Of a stretch of 64,000 nucleotides of DNA, positions 23,301 to 33,800 are shown one piece after another. This stretch comes from Epinephelus fuscoguttatus (taxonomy: Eukaryota; Chordata; Actinopteri; Perciformes; Serranidae). Within the stretch, counting starts at the first letter, position 1; each line of letters begins with the position of its first letter. The stretch covers positions 17,948,513-18,012,512 of the forward strand of contig NC_064758.1 of assembly GCF_011397635.1 (NCBI RefSeq), in the 5' to 3' direction. Position numbers and translations under genes: made by a program. Below the pieces are notes generated by a model. The model was not told the origin of the DNA. It did not search any database and saw only the letters and a program-made list of their open reading frames with translations.

Positions 23301-26300
23301 TTGAGCATATGTGTATATAAGGTTGAATAAAGTGCTTGTCAGAAATTGCAAGACTGTTTAATCATTGTAATGTCTTTATAATCAGCATTAGTTCATGTCA
23401 TCTCATGTTGTGTGTGGAGTCAGGTCAATGCAGATGTTGTGGAATTGGTGCAGTTGACAAATGGAGAATTTGTCAGGTTCAGTGGATCAACTAAATCTGT
23501 TGGACGAAACATCAGCACCAAAACTGTGGGCTCAGATGAAAGACACGACATCACACACCAGTACAAGTATCCAGAAGGTATAGAGTCACATGTCCGCACT
23601 CACACACGGCTCCATTTGCATGTTTAACATTTCAATTAAAACACTGTCCATTGAAATAAATTAGTGATTTGGAGTCAGTGTGCTACTGTTACATTATGCT
23701 CCTTTTACTGTAACCACAGACACACGTACTGTATCTCACTCAATTAAAAGACGTGGGCTTGTTGCATGGATCCATGTCTATCAAATCTATATGATGATAG
23801 TTATGAAGGAGACCACCTGTACTCAACATGTGTGCATGACTTTTCTGTTATTCTGATGGTTTTCAGGCTCAAAGGAGGAGAGGCGGGTATATGAGAAGGC
23901 TAAACACCACAATAAGCTACAGCAGCGAGGGGAAGAGCCAGGGCTTCATATCAAGGTGTTTTTTGTACTCTTCATACAGGTGGTAGATACACATCATAGA
24001 AAAGATCTTAAACTCTACAGTAACGCATTTGCACAAATTAAACTTCTTCCGTGTGCCATACATGTCAGAGAACTAAAGTGGCTGAGGCAAAATGCAAATG
24101 GCCCTATCTACAGCCAGTGTTTGGTTTGTCCACTCTGGGCTACTGTAGAAAAACATGGCAAACTCTGTTGGAGAGGACCTAGATATAAATAACTCTTTCT
24201 AAGGCAACAAAAACCCAGCCATTCTTATTTTCAGATGATTATAGATATTTATAATGGATGCCTCTAAATCCTACTCACTGGACCTTTAAAACTTTACATA
24301 CGAGGTGATTCAGTTCAGTCTATGCCTGACATGCAGATTCGTGGGTTGAAAGAACAGAAACATTATTTATCATGTCAAAGGGAACTGTGAAATAATGCCA
24401 AAAATGCATACTGGGCAAGAAAGAGGAACAACAGTCACAGGTTGAAAATAACCCAGACTGGTATGACAGGCATACAGTATACGTGTGGTTGTTAAATACT
24501 GTTAACTGGCATATAACCTGATATGAAATAAGTTTCTTTAAGTTGTAAATAGATGAATGGATGGATGATTAAATGGAAACCTAGTCAATCCTTAATTAAT
24601 TGTTCGGTCTATGCTGCATTTGCTTTGAAATTAATTTGACCATAATAATTTTTCTCTAATATTCTGTTCCACATATCACAGAATCAATCTTTTCAACATA
24701 CTTAAGAACTACCTGCGTATACTTAGAAATATTAAATACAATAATTCATTGATATTATTGTATAGTCCATGAACTAAGCAAATCATCTCATAATTCTAAT
24801 TTAAGATCAAACTAGCTGATAACATGATCGTGGGCGCGGACTTTGAGGTGCACGCTATCCTCACCAACAACTGCTTCGATACGAGGACCTGCACCTTCCT
24901 GTTCTTGGCCAAAGCTGTCACCTACAATGGAAAAGAGGGAGACTGCTGCGGAATCACTTCAGACAAAGTGGAGGTGCCCTCTGGTGGAGGTCAGCTCTGA
25001 TCTTTGCACGACACCAAGAATTATCTGACCATCTGTCACAGATCCCATTCTTGTGCTGAAATTGCATAGAAATTGTATTAGTATCCAAATAAATATGTAC
25101 ACAATGTATGTGTTTTTTCAGAAAAGCGCCTGTCTCTCAGACTGGAGTATGACCGTTATGGACCAGCGATCACCTCCGACAGGTTGATCCAGCTGTCGGC
25201 CATCACCATCGACAAGCAGATTACAAACTACCATAAGGTTGAGAAGACCATTGTGCTGGATGAGCCAGACTTAGAGATCAAGGTAAGGGCAATGGGCAGG
25301 TGAAAGAAATTAAAATCAGAATCTGGTTCATTGCCACGTAGGTTTTCACAAACAAAGAAGTAGCTTTGGTGTTTTAGTCCATAGACAAAGATACATAAAT
25401 ATACAATAGAAATAATTTTAACAAAAATATTTAAAAGATACTATTTGAAAATATGCACAGTATAACTGTTTGAAATTAAAGAAATAAAATGTATTGATGA
25501 GAAATAAAATGCTCTATAGTGTTATATTTTAGAAAAACCCATTGTGAACAAATAAATTATTTTACATCCTGGCCAAAACAGAACTTGACAAGGAAGACTT
25601 CAGCACACCTGAGCTCAAAATGAAGTAGACATGAAACAAAAACATGGTGCATGGTGGGTTTATATTACTACTTCTCTGTCTGTTTATCTGCTCTTGTTGA
25701 GTCTGTTATGTCCTTCTGTTTCTCAGTCATATTTGGACCACTGCAACTCCAGTTGGCATTTTGTAAAAGTAATTTATTAATATTATTATTATTTTAAGGT
25801 CTATGAGGGGGTTTTATATTTGCCAGGTGGAGGCTTAAGTAGTATGTATGCTATTAGGCTATTAGGTCTAGTGATGTGGGCAGCCCAGAGGACCAAATAC
25901 TATTTTGTTGCTTCACTAAAGGTTTGTGGGGTTTTTTTTTTAGGTGATTAGTGCTCCTATCAGGGGAGGGGATGACTCTGTCTGTTGCAAAGATGGAGTT
26001 TCTAATACAATACTTTTTGCCTTTTACTGGTCTCTATCTGGTTACAGTTTGTATTTTGTAAACCACTGTAAACTTTAGCCCTGTCCTTTATGTTAAATCA
26101 TTCTTATTTGGCTTTGACCATGAACCACTGAAACATATTACATGACATAACAAAATAACTGAAATACTCAAACTTAAAGGTATACTGTGCAGGATTGTCG
26201 GTTACTCTATGTAAACACGCTCTTCAGCAGAAGTGAAAGTAAAAGCCAACCCCATATTCTCTCTCTTTTGGCATTTCGCCTACTATATCTGTGTTTTTTT

Positions 26301-27989
26301 TGGCACTGTGTCTCTTAAATGCCTGGTGCTTTCAGTCTGGCAGCTGGACACTTCCTTTTTATAAAGCTCTGACCTTACCTGAGCTCTGGGGATAAGCCTT
26401 GATCACAGAACTGTTTGGGCTAAACTAAAAATGACTGTATTTCTTGCCATTGTTTATTGTCCACTCAGGCAGAGGTATCATATGATGTAATTTTAATCAT
26501 GTAGAATATTATACCACCTTCTACATGATCAAACCTTTTTATCTAAACACATCTCTGCAGCTAGTGGGAGAGGTCACAGTGAACCAGCCTGTGACGGCAG
26601 AAATGACCATGTTGAACCCTTTACCAGAGCCACTGAAGGACTGCAGCTTTACCATAGAGGGGATCGGCCTCACGGATGGCAAACCTGTAACAGTGAAGTA
26701 TGTCAACTCAATCAATTTATGCATCAAATACAGGGGTGCAAAGTAACTAAGTACATTTACTCAAGTACTGTGCTTAAGCATAAATTTGGAACATTATGCA
26801 TACTGAGTACTTTGAGCTCTTTTACTTTTAGTATTTTAACTAATTTTGATGCTAATACTTTTGTACTTTTATTTGGGTAAGATTTTAAATGCAGGATTTT
26901 TACTTTACATTTTTTATAGTGTGATATTACTACTTTTACTCTGGTAAAACATCTGAGTGTTTCATCAACCACTGATTGATTATTTGTTTTGACATTTCTA
27001 TCACCCAATTCCCATTACAGTTTATTAAGTTAATGGTACAAGATGATGTTAGTGCAAAGTCTGTACAAAACTCAAATGTGCCCAAAATCATAGTTAACTT
27101 TTCCCAACAGCCATCAACTTCCTATTGATTCCTATTTAAGTAATAAAAAAGCAAAGTTAGTTACAGTTCTGAGATGCCATTCTGTGGTTTGTGTTGCTAA
27201 TCCATAGTCACAGCTACAGAATGAATTTCTTAAAAGTTAATATGACATTTATACTATGGTGGAAATTTTGTCTTCTTCATGCATATGCTTCCATCGTTTC
27301 ATTGTTCCTATGTGTTTGCAAGTGTGTGACCTTTGCATTCCCCTTTTGTAAACATCTGACATCATCAAGAGATTTGCACTGACTATAATCTCGCCTTCAG
27401 AGACAGTCCACTGACTGTCTAACAGATACAGACGATTACCTAACATGTTATATACTAGATTGCAACAGGTATGTTCTTCTGATGTAATCAAGAGAACATA
27501 ATTAAGGCAGGAAAGCCCAAGGGAGCTACAATTGATTTTCTCATCTCTCTTGTCGTCTGAGTGTAGGTATAAAGACGCCCTGTATTCACTGTTCAGGGCA
27601 CAAACTCTGAGCTCTGAGCCGTCTCTATAGAGAATAAATTCCTGTGCATGAAGCTATTCAGTCTTGTTTGCTGACTCCCAAGCAGATCGGCTAAAAATTG
27701 CCACGACAATGCAATGGATGTCAATGCCACACTTACTCTTTTCCTGAGCTGTAGATAAAAGTATAAAGATAAGCAGAAAACAGAAACCTCATCTCAGACA
27801 TTTTGGCTCACGATGTTGTATATGGTGTACTATTTTTGCAGGATTGGAACTGTGGGCCCCAAACAGGAAGCCAAGGGCACCATCGAGTTCAGTCCCAACT
27901 CTGCCGGTCCCACTGTGCTGCTGGTGAACTTTGACAGTGACAAACTGAAGGAAATCAAGAGTTTCATCAATGTTGTTGTGAAAGAATGA
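17351..27989 (+). CDS. tgm2: Protein-glutamine gamma-glutamyltransferase 2-like (transglutaminase 2)
   Basis: Fifteen exons join in frame: 17351-17360, 17758-17943, 18097-18330, 18489-18607, 19118-19246, 20700-20868, 21401-21533, 21638-21741, 23009-23097, 23424-23577, 23867-23955, 24806-24989, 25122-25282, 26561-26697, 27842-27989. The product is 681 residues (human TGM2 has 687). Order: N-terminal beta-sandwich (1-~140), papain-like core, two C-terminal beta-barrels. The triad is complete: Cys273 in [14 protein letters not shown], His330 in [10 protein letters not shown], Asp353 in [11 protein letters not shown]. The enzyme makes calcium-dependent Gln-Lys isopeptide bonds. The first exon encodes only three residues plus one base. 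There is no signal peptide. Lysines stand where human TGM2 has the nucleotide-contacting arginines. The rprd1b and GEF neighbours favour TGM2 over other family members; a duplicate (tgm2a/tgm2b or tgm2-like) is possible. Confidence 0.9.
20276..20440. mobile_element. Fragment of a dispersed element, tgm2 intron copy 1
   Basis: TTTAAAGGAATACTATGCAA opens a block that recurs at 26176 (TTAAAGGTATACTGTGCAGG). Both share GTGAAAGTAAAAGCCAACCC and a later GCTCTGACCT-ACCTGAG type phrase. Both copies lie in tgm2 introns on the same strand. Non-coding. Confidence 0.5.
20838..20840 (+). other. tgm2: Transglutaminase catalytic cysteine codon
   Basis: TGT in the exon 20700-20868 encodes the nucleophile (residue 273) in the motif YGQCWVFA, the signature of active family members. 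Inactive relatives such as band 4.2 lack this cysteine. Confidence 0.9.
21136..21157. repeat. (CTG)n trinucleotide repeat
   Basis: Seven CTG units in a row in the tgm2 intron between the catalytic-Cys exon and the next exon. Confidence 0.9.
24110..24291. mobile_element. Truncated GTAGGATTTAG-type MITE, copy B
   Basis: From CAGCCAGTGTTTGGTTTGTC to CTAAATCCTACTCACTGGAC this matches the right half of the 56287-57054 element in the same orientation (for example the shared end AATCCTA-CACTGGACCTTTAAA). The left half is missing. It lies in a tgm2 intron. Confidence 0.55.
26176..26410. mobile_element. Dispersed element, tgm2 intron copy 2
   Basis: Matches the 20276 block over its first part and extends further (CTGGCAGCTGGACACTTCC). 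Same strand as the first copy, 5.9 kb away, in the intron before exon 26561. Confidence 0.5.
26735..26965. mobile_element. Acttaag-rich MITE half
   Basis: GTACATTTACTCAAGTACTG with later TTTTACTTTTAGTATTTTAA is the start of a fish element built from ACTTAAGTAC-type words. The same family makes the outer shell of the nest at 43930-46312. Non-coding, in the last tgm2 intron. Confidence 0.5.
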
Positions 27990-28451
27990 GCCAGAACAGA
28001 AATCTAACATGAGTGACAGCTTTTTTATTTTGTTGGTTAGTTGGACTGATTTAGGTGGAGATTACAGGGTTGCCCGTTGGGGCTTTATTTTTTCATCCAC
28101 TGATTATTTTTCATCTATATATTAAACTAGAATGTACTATGCTATTATACTGTTTATGGTTATAGTTTTTGCTTGATTAATTTCATTAAAAACACAATGA
28201 TCCACATCCTCTAACCATTATGTACAGTACCTCTATTATTAGCTGCAGTAAAATAAGATAATGACATAAACAAATTAACTTTACATATATGATTAATATG
28301 GTGTATACATTTTGATATTGTACCATTTAAATGTGACTATAAGGCCACTTGCTGCCAAAGCCGAGTAAAGCAATTGTTTGTTTGTTTGTTGTTTACTGCT
28401 TTTTAGGAAACACTTTGTTATTCATAAGGAAAAAAAAAATTGCTAACTATA

Positions 28452-28473
28452 AATAAAACATTTGAAAAATAAA
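28452..28473 (+). terminator. tgm2: tgm2 polyadenylation signals (two AATAAA)
   Basis: AATAAA occurs at 28452-28457 and again at 28468-28473, about 465-485 bases past the stop codon, followed by a GT-rich stretch (TGTGGTGTGTTTGTGT) that suits a downstream element. Confidence 0.5.
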
Positions 28474-29120
28474 AATGTGTTATTTGCTGTCTTGTGGTGT
28501 GTTTGTGTATCAGGCGAAGTAAAAAATATACTCAGCAGAGAGACATCACCATCTGCTGGACTTTTTGTGTCACATAATCCCTGACAGTATATTGATGAGC
28601 CGCTGATATTACTGACATTTGATTAATTTAGAGAAATAATCATACTTTTTATGGTGAGCAAAGTTAGACATTGTGTAACACTCATTTTCAGGCAAAATGT
28701 GGCTACTGTACAGCAGGGGTCACCATGATGATGTTTCTAAATACCTTCAATGACTGCAGTTTGAGACATTATCCTCCAAGAGCCATTCATAACTGTTGGT
28801 AATGGTGCCATCTACATATTTTCTTCATGAGATATGTTAAAAACAGATCAATTAAAAAATGCAAGTGGACTACATTTAAAGAAATTAAAGCAAATATGTC
28901 AGTAAAACATGTGGTCTGTACTGAGATAAGATGAATAGAAACCTGTTCACATAGTTCACATAAAGTAATTAAACAGTAATTTATTTTATTTATTTTTTTA
29001 CTCTTGCACAGAGGCAGAAGAGGGTGGTGACCTCTGGGGCTTCAGCACTGAATCTTCTAGGTTTTTAAAATACCTTCAACTTTGTGTCACTCAGATAATA
29101 ACATATGTCCTTTTTATTAA

Positions 29121-30240
29121 TTAGGGGCCAGGCAGCCTAAGCTGCCAGGACCATATTGTTATCCTGCACCTTCTTCTTCTTCTTTCAAGGAAATCATACT
29201 TCCCATGCGCGAAAAATCACCAAACTTTGCACAAAGGTCCAGTCCCATGCCAGATTGCCTCAGCTACAAACCCAGGCCAATAGTCCTGATGGTGGCGCTA
29301 CAGCAAGCCTCTAAAGTTCAAAATTTAGAAAATTCACAACAAATCAACCATATGTGCTACAGATTTGCACCAAAATGTAGCTCCAATACTGAAGAAACTT
29401 TTGTACATTTACACCTATTGCAAATTATGAAGTCCATCACTCTTAAGTTTTGTTTTCAAAAACTGTAAAACTTCCTAAACCTATCTCCTCCCACAATTTT
29501 TGCTCAATTGACACCAAACTTGCTACAGAGCATCTTCAGACTGTCCTACACAAATGATCCACACAGATTTTTGATTTATCGAAAATTGAGCCTACAGTGC
29601 ATCAAAATGTTTGACTGTAAACGGCATCTTAAACATATACTTGCAAATTCTTGCTAAATACATTTTCAATGTTCATTAAGAAAATGACAACATTTTGGAG
29701 TCATGGTAGATGATGTTTGGAAAATATCAGAATTTTATCTCAAAAACTGAATTTTTTACAGCATTTTGAATTTCGCTCTCATGCAAACAATTGGAATCAA
29801 TGCAAAAATTGCATTTTTAAACATCAGTTTTTCACTTATGGAGCCAAAAAAACATTGTTAAAAACAAATTACCAACATCTCCATGCTGTCTAGATGCAAT
29901 CTGTGTATTTTCAGATTTTTGTCTTAATAACTGAATATTTGACAGCCGTTTGAAATCTGCCTTTACACACTAACAGCTGCTGTCTTGCACACAGGTGACT
30001 GGCTTAGTCAATTTCTGAAGCTACATGTGACTTTTCCATTTGCCAATTAGCTCAGTGAGATACAGGATGGTTCTTGGTGTTCAACATTGTGAGTTCAAGC
30101 CTCAGCTCCTGCAACATTTCCATATGAGAAATCTACCCAAACTTTTCATAAAGGTCCAGTCCCATGCCAGATGTCCTCAACTGGAAACACAAGACAATAG
30201 TCCTGATGGTGGCGCTATCAGGACTATTCCAAGGGAAAGG
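29121..30240 (+). mobile_element. About 1.1-kb dispersed element with tRNA-like module, copy 1
   Basis: Starts near GGCAGCCTAAGCTGCC and a CTT-rich stretch. It shares long blocks, in inverted orientation, with 60420-61668. A block near 29237-29320 (GGTCCAGTCCCATGCCAGAT ... AGTCCTGATGGTGGCGCTA) recurs at 30150-30220, giving internal direct repeats about 0.9 kb apart. Between them lies a tRNA-like stretch at 30042-30115. Frames are broken, and no protein is recognised. Confidence 0.6.
30042..30115 (+). repeat. tRNA-like module inside the dispersed element
   Basis: CAATTAGCTCAGTGAGATAC resembles an A box (TAGCTCAGTGAG), and GAGTTCAAGCCTC about 45 bases on resembles a B box. Spacing fits a tRNA-derived pol III promoter. 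Cloverleaf pairing is poor, so it is not called a working tRNA gene. The same module is found at 60647-60717 and, more diverged, at 60321-60381. Confidence 0.45.
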
Positions 30241-30851
30241 CTTTGCACAAGTCCTCCCAGGAGTTCCTGATACTGATAGTTTTAATCGGTCAGTGCTTCT
30301 CCTCCGCTGTGAGAGCAGCAGCAACAGGTGACACACTGTGTCCTTTCTTTTTGCTTTACAGAAACCTCCCTTGAGATAAGTGGAAGTCCTTGTTTGTTAT
30401 TTTATTCATTTATTTGTATTTTAAGGGTATTTTGCTTTTGTAAGATAGTGGATAGGATATAAGGTGAGAGAGATGGCACGATATGCAACAAAGGTCCCAG
30501 GCCAGAATCAGACCAGGGGCATTATGATTATGTGATGAGCATTTTAAACCCTTTGGCCACTGGGATGGTTAAAATTAATATCTTTATTGCTTATATATTT
30601 ACTTAGTTTTAGCTTAGTACTCTATTTGAACTGAGTTAAGCAGATCAGTGGACTTGCGTGTCTGTATTTTGACAGTTTTTTTTGTTGTTATTTTCTGATT
30701 CTTTTCTCAGGAGAAATGTTTTTTCCCCTCTTTCACTGTTCAAAGGAAAGGTCAAAGGTCACGGGGCCAGTTAGTAGTCAACAAACTGACAAACTGAAAA
30801 TCTGTTATTGGTGGAGTAACAGTAGCACTGTTGTAGTTTGATGCAAAGACA

Positions 30852-30857
30852 TTTATT
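30852..30857 (-). terminator. klhl10: klhl10 polyadenylation signal
   Basis: AATAAA on the minus strand begins 26 bases after the klhl10 TAA stop (30885-30883), predicting a very short 3' UTR. Confidence 0.55.
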
Positions 30858-30882
30858 TAGCTAGCAGTCAGGTGGATCTTCA

Positions 30883-33800
30883 TTACTCCACTTCATCATC
30901 CTCCACAGAGAATTGCAGGTTGTGATGAGGGGCAGCGTACTTGGCCAGGTTGGGGATTCCATACACCACGCAGCAGCCCAGGCCGCTGCGGGAGATCCCC
31001 ATGTCACAGATATCAGACCACTCACCGGTGTTGACATCATAGCGCTCAACGTTAGGGATGGTGGTGAGGCCGTTGTAGCCCCCGACCACAAAGAGACTGT
31101 CATCGATCACTTCGATGCCAAAGTTAGTGCGGGTGCTGCTCATCATGGAGGGCACAGTGTGCCAGGTGTCAGTGCTGGCGTTGTAGGCCTCGGCAGTGCG
31201 CAGACGAGTATTTCCACTGAAACCGCCAACCTTTAAGAGAAAAGTTAAAAATGAAATCAAATTAGTCTCTTGGAATAAATCATGTGATTTGTTTGCTTGG
31301 CTTTGTTTGTGAATAAATACTTTGGAATTAATATTGCACAAGAGTGAATGAATCATCAACGACTGTGTCATTTGTCCCTTAATTTCCTGTGATTTAATGT
31401 AAATTGAGTCACATTATTTAACATAATTAATAATTATTATTCATTATTTCTGATAGCCATTTTGATACTTTGAGTGATGAGTTCCCAATAAATGGTGACC
31501 CACTGTGAGGCCTGGTCCCAACACTGTAACACGGGTATCAACAGGTTTTAGGATTTGCACAAATATTGTAATGTCTTTTCAAGAAGATGGTGGAAGGACT
31601 CAAAGAGGGAGGTTATATGGCACAGTCCAATAAGTCCACCCCCAGTAGGAAACTTAGAAGAAAACCCTATTTTGATGTATAGGAGCAAAACGGCACAGGC
31701 GACTACAGCTGTTCCACTTTTCCATATTTTGACGTGATAATCAAAAGGATAGGGCACAGTAATTAGGGTATGCACAGCTGCATGTAAATGAGAAATTAGT
31801 GGAGTATTCATTTTCATTAGCCATGTGTACAGCTTAGTAGGAATATTGTCTTTTTTGTAAAGGTCAAAAAACAGAATCTTTTGGAAATTCTGATAATATG
31901 TAGCTATTTACATTGAGAAATTTCCTGCCAGAAAATGATAAGAATTATCTGCACAAAGTTTTATTTAATGCAGCGTTGTGTCTCACATTTAAATGAAGAA
32001 AACAAAACATGGAAACTGTCCATTGAAACCTAGACAAAAACAAATCTTTGTGAGTTCTCAAAGAAAAACTGCATCTATTCAGTGTGTTCTTGTATATAGG
32101 ACAGCAACTTACAATTATTTTCATTATTGATCAATCTACTGATTGTTTATTTTTCTTCAACTGATAGTTAAGTCTGTAAATGTCTTGGGTGTGTTTTAAA
32201 TGTCTTCTGTGTGTGTGTAAAGCTGGTGTTGAGCCCTGTCGAAGACAAATTTCTGTTGCCTTTTGGTTCCAGACAAAAAAGTTTTCTATTCTATTCTAAA
32301 TATAAGAAAATTCTGCATAATGACCATTACAATATCCTAAAGCACAAGTTGACATTCAGATGTTTGTTGCTGATTGTTGTTGATCCGACCAACACTCCAA
32401 AACCCCAAAATATTCAGGAAAACAAAGAAAAACAGCAAACCATCTCTACTGAGAGTAATTGTCTCTGTGTTTCTGTGTATCAGCAGTGTTCAATGTGCTT
32501 ACCACATAGACACGGTCTGCATAGGCGATGACCCCAGCTCCACTGCGCCTTTCACCCATGTTAGCGATCAGTGTCCACTGGTTGGTCTCTGGGTTGTAAC
32601 ATTCAGCTGTTGACAGGCACTCATTCCCATTGAAACCACCGCAAATGTACACCTGGAGAAAATTAAAGAGGTAATATGTCATCTTTTGAAGACTTTCACT
32701 GAAGACAAGTATGCAAAAACATTAACTGAATGTCTCGTACAAAATGGGTTTTCTAGACTTATATTCCACACCATTAGGGGAACGGACCAGCCAGTAGCCA
32801 GATTAGCCAGAGAAACAAAAGAGGCAATTCTGCATAATGTGATGCTAAATTTTGGATTGGTAATGCTGCCTTTTGCACCATCATTTGGTTCCCACCCTTT
32901 TCTCTTTAAGGGACTCATTTTCTATCATAGAGTAAACTGACAACCAGTGACAGACATCATAGATAATTCATATTATATTCAATGCAATATCATAACAGAA
33001 CGACTAATAAACTGTACAATAAGTAGTGAAACAATAACTGCAGGATCTTTGTGTAAAATGAGAGATTTGGATGAATTTTAAACAGATTATTTCCTGTGAG
33101 CTGCTCCTTAGCTCCACCCACCCTGCCACGGAGAGCTGTACATTTGGCGTCACTCCTCTGCTCGTGCATGGGTGCAATGAAAGTCCACTGGTTGGATTTG
33201 GGCTGATAGCGCTCAGCAGTTTGGAGTCGTTCATGTCCATCATAACCTCCAATGGCGTATATGGACCCGTCCATCACAGTTACGCTTACAAAGCAGCGTC
33301 TTGAATGCATTGGTGACACCTTCTGCCAGGTCTGTGTGCCCAGGTCAAACCTGTGCACAGAGCTGAGACGTTCAACATTGTCAAAGCCACCAATAGCATA
33401 AACTGATCCATCTAGGAAAACTGTGCCATGGTAGGTCCTGGGATCCTCCTCATTGTCTGTTACATTGACCCAGCAGTCAGCACGGACATCGTACGCCTCG
33501 ATGCAATTGGTTGGGCCGCCATTGCTCCATCCCCCAAAAGCCAACAGGATAGCAGGGGGCAGTCGTGGGCGGGCCAAAGGGTTACAGATAATGGAGTCAC
33601 AGACTCTTTTTGTTCGGAGGTGAAGCATGGTCTCCAGGGTCATGAGGAGAATTGGTCGACAGGCTTCACTTGCTTTCACCAGTTCGTTGTTGCTCACGCT
33701 GTCTGTGATGTATTCTGGACTCATTAAAGCCAGCCTGACCTACACAGAGACATGAGGACATACGTTAGAATTAAATTGTCTAAAATAGAGCCCAACCAAC

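Larger units (their letters stand above)
27990..30882. other. tgm2 3' UTR and tgm2-klhl10 convergent intergenic region
   Basis: After the tgm2 stop an AT-rich 3' UTR runs to two candidate polyadenylation signals near 28452 and 28468. A large repeat fills 29121-30240. No exon can be supported. The klhl10 3' end enters from the opposite strand at 30883. Confidence 0.6.

Noticed and set aside
30042-30115. A working tRNA gene
   Set aside because: A and B boxes are present, but acceptor and anticodon stems pair poorly and the stretch is part of a dispersed element.
30913-31236. 107-residue plus-strand frame
   Set aside because: It is antisense to the last klhl10 exon, which encodes two Kelch blades.
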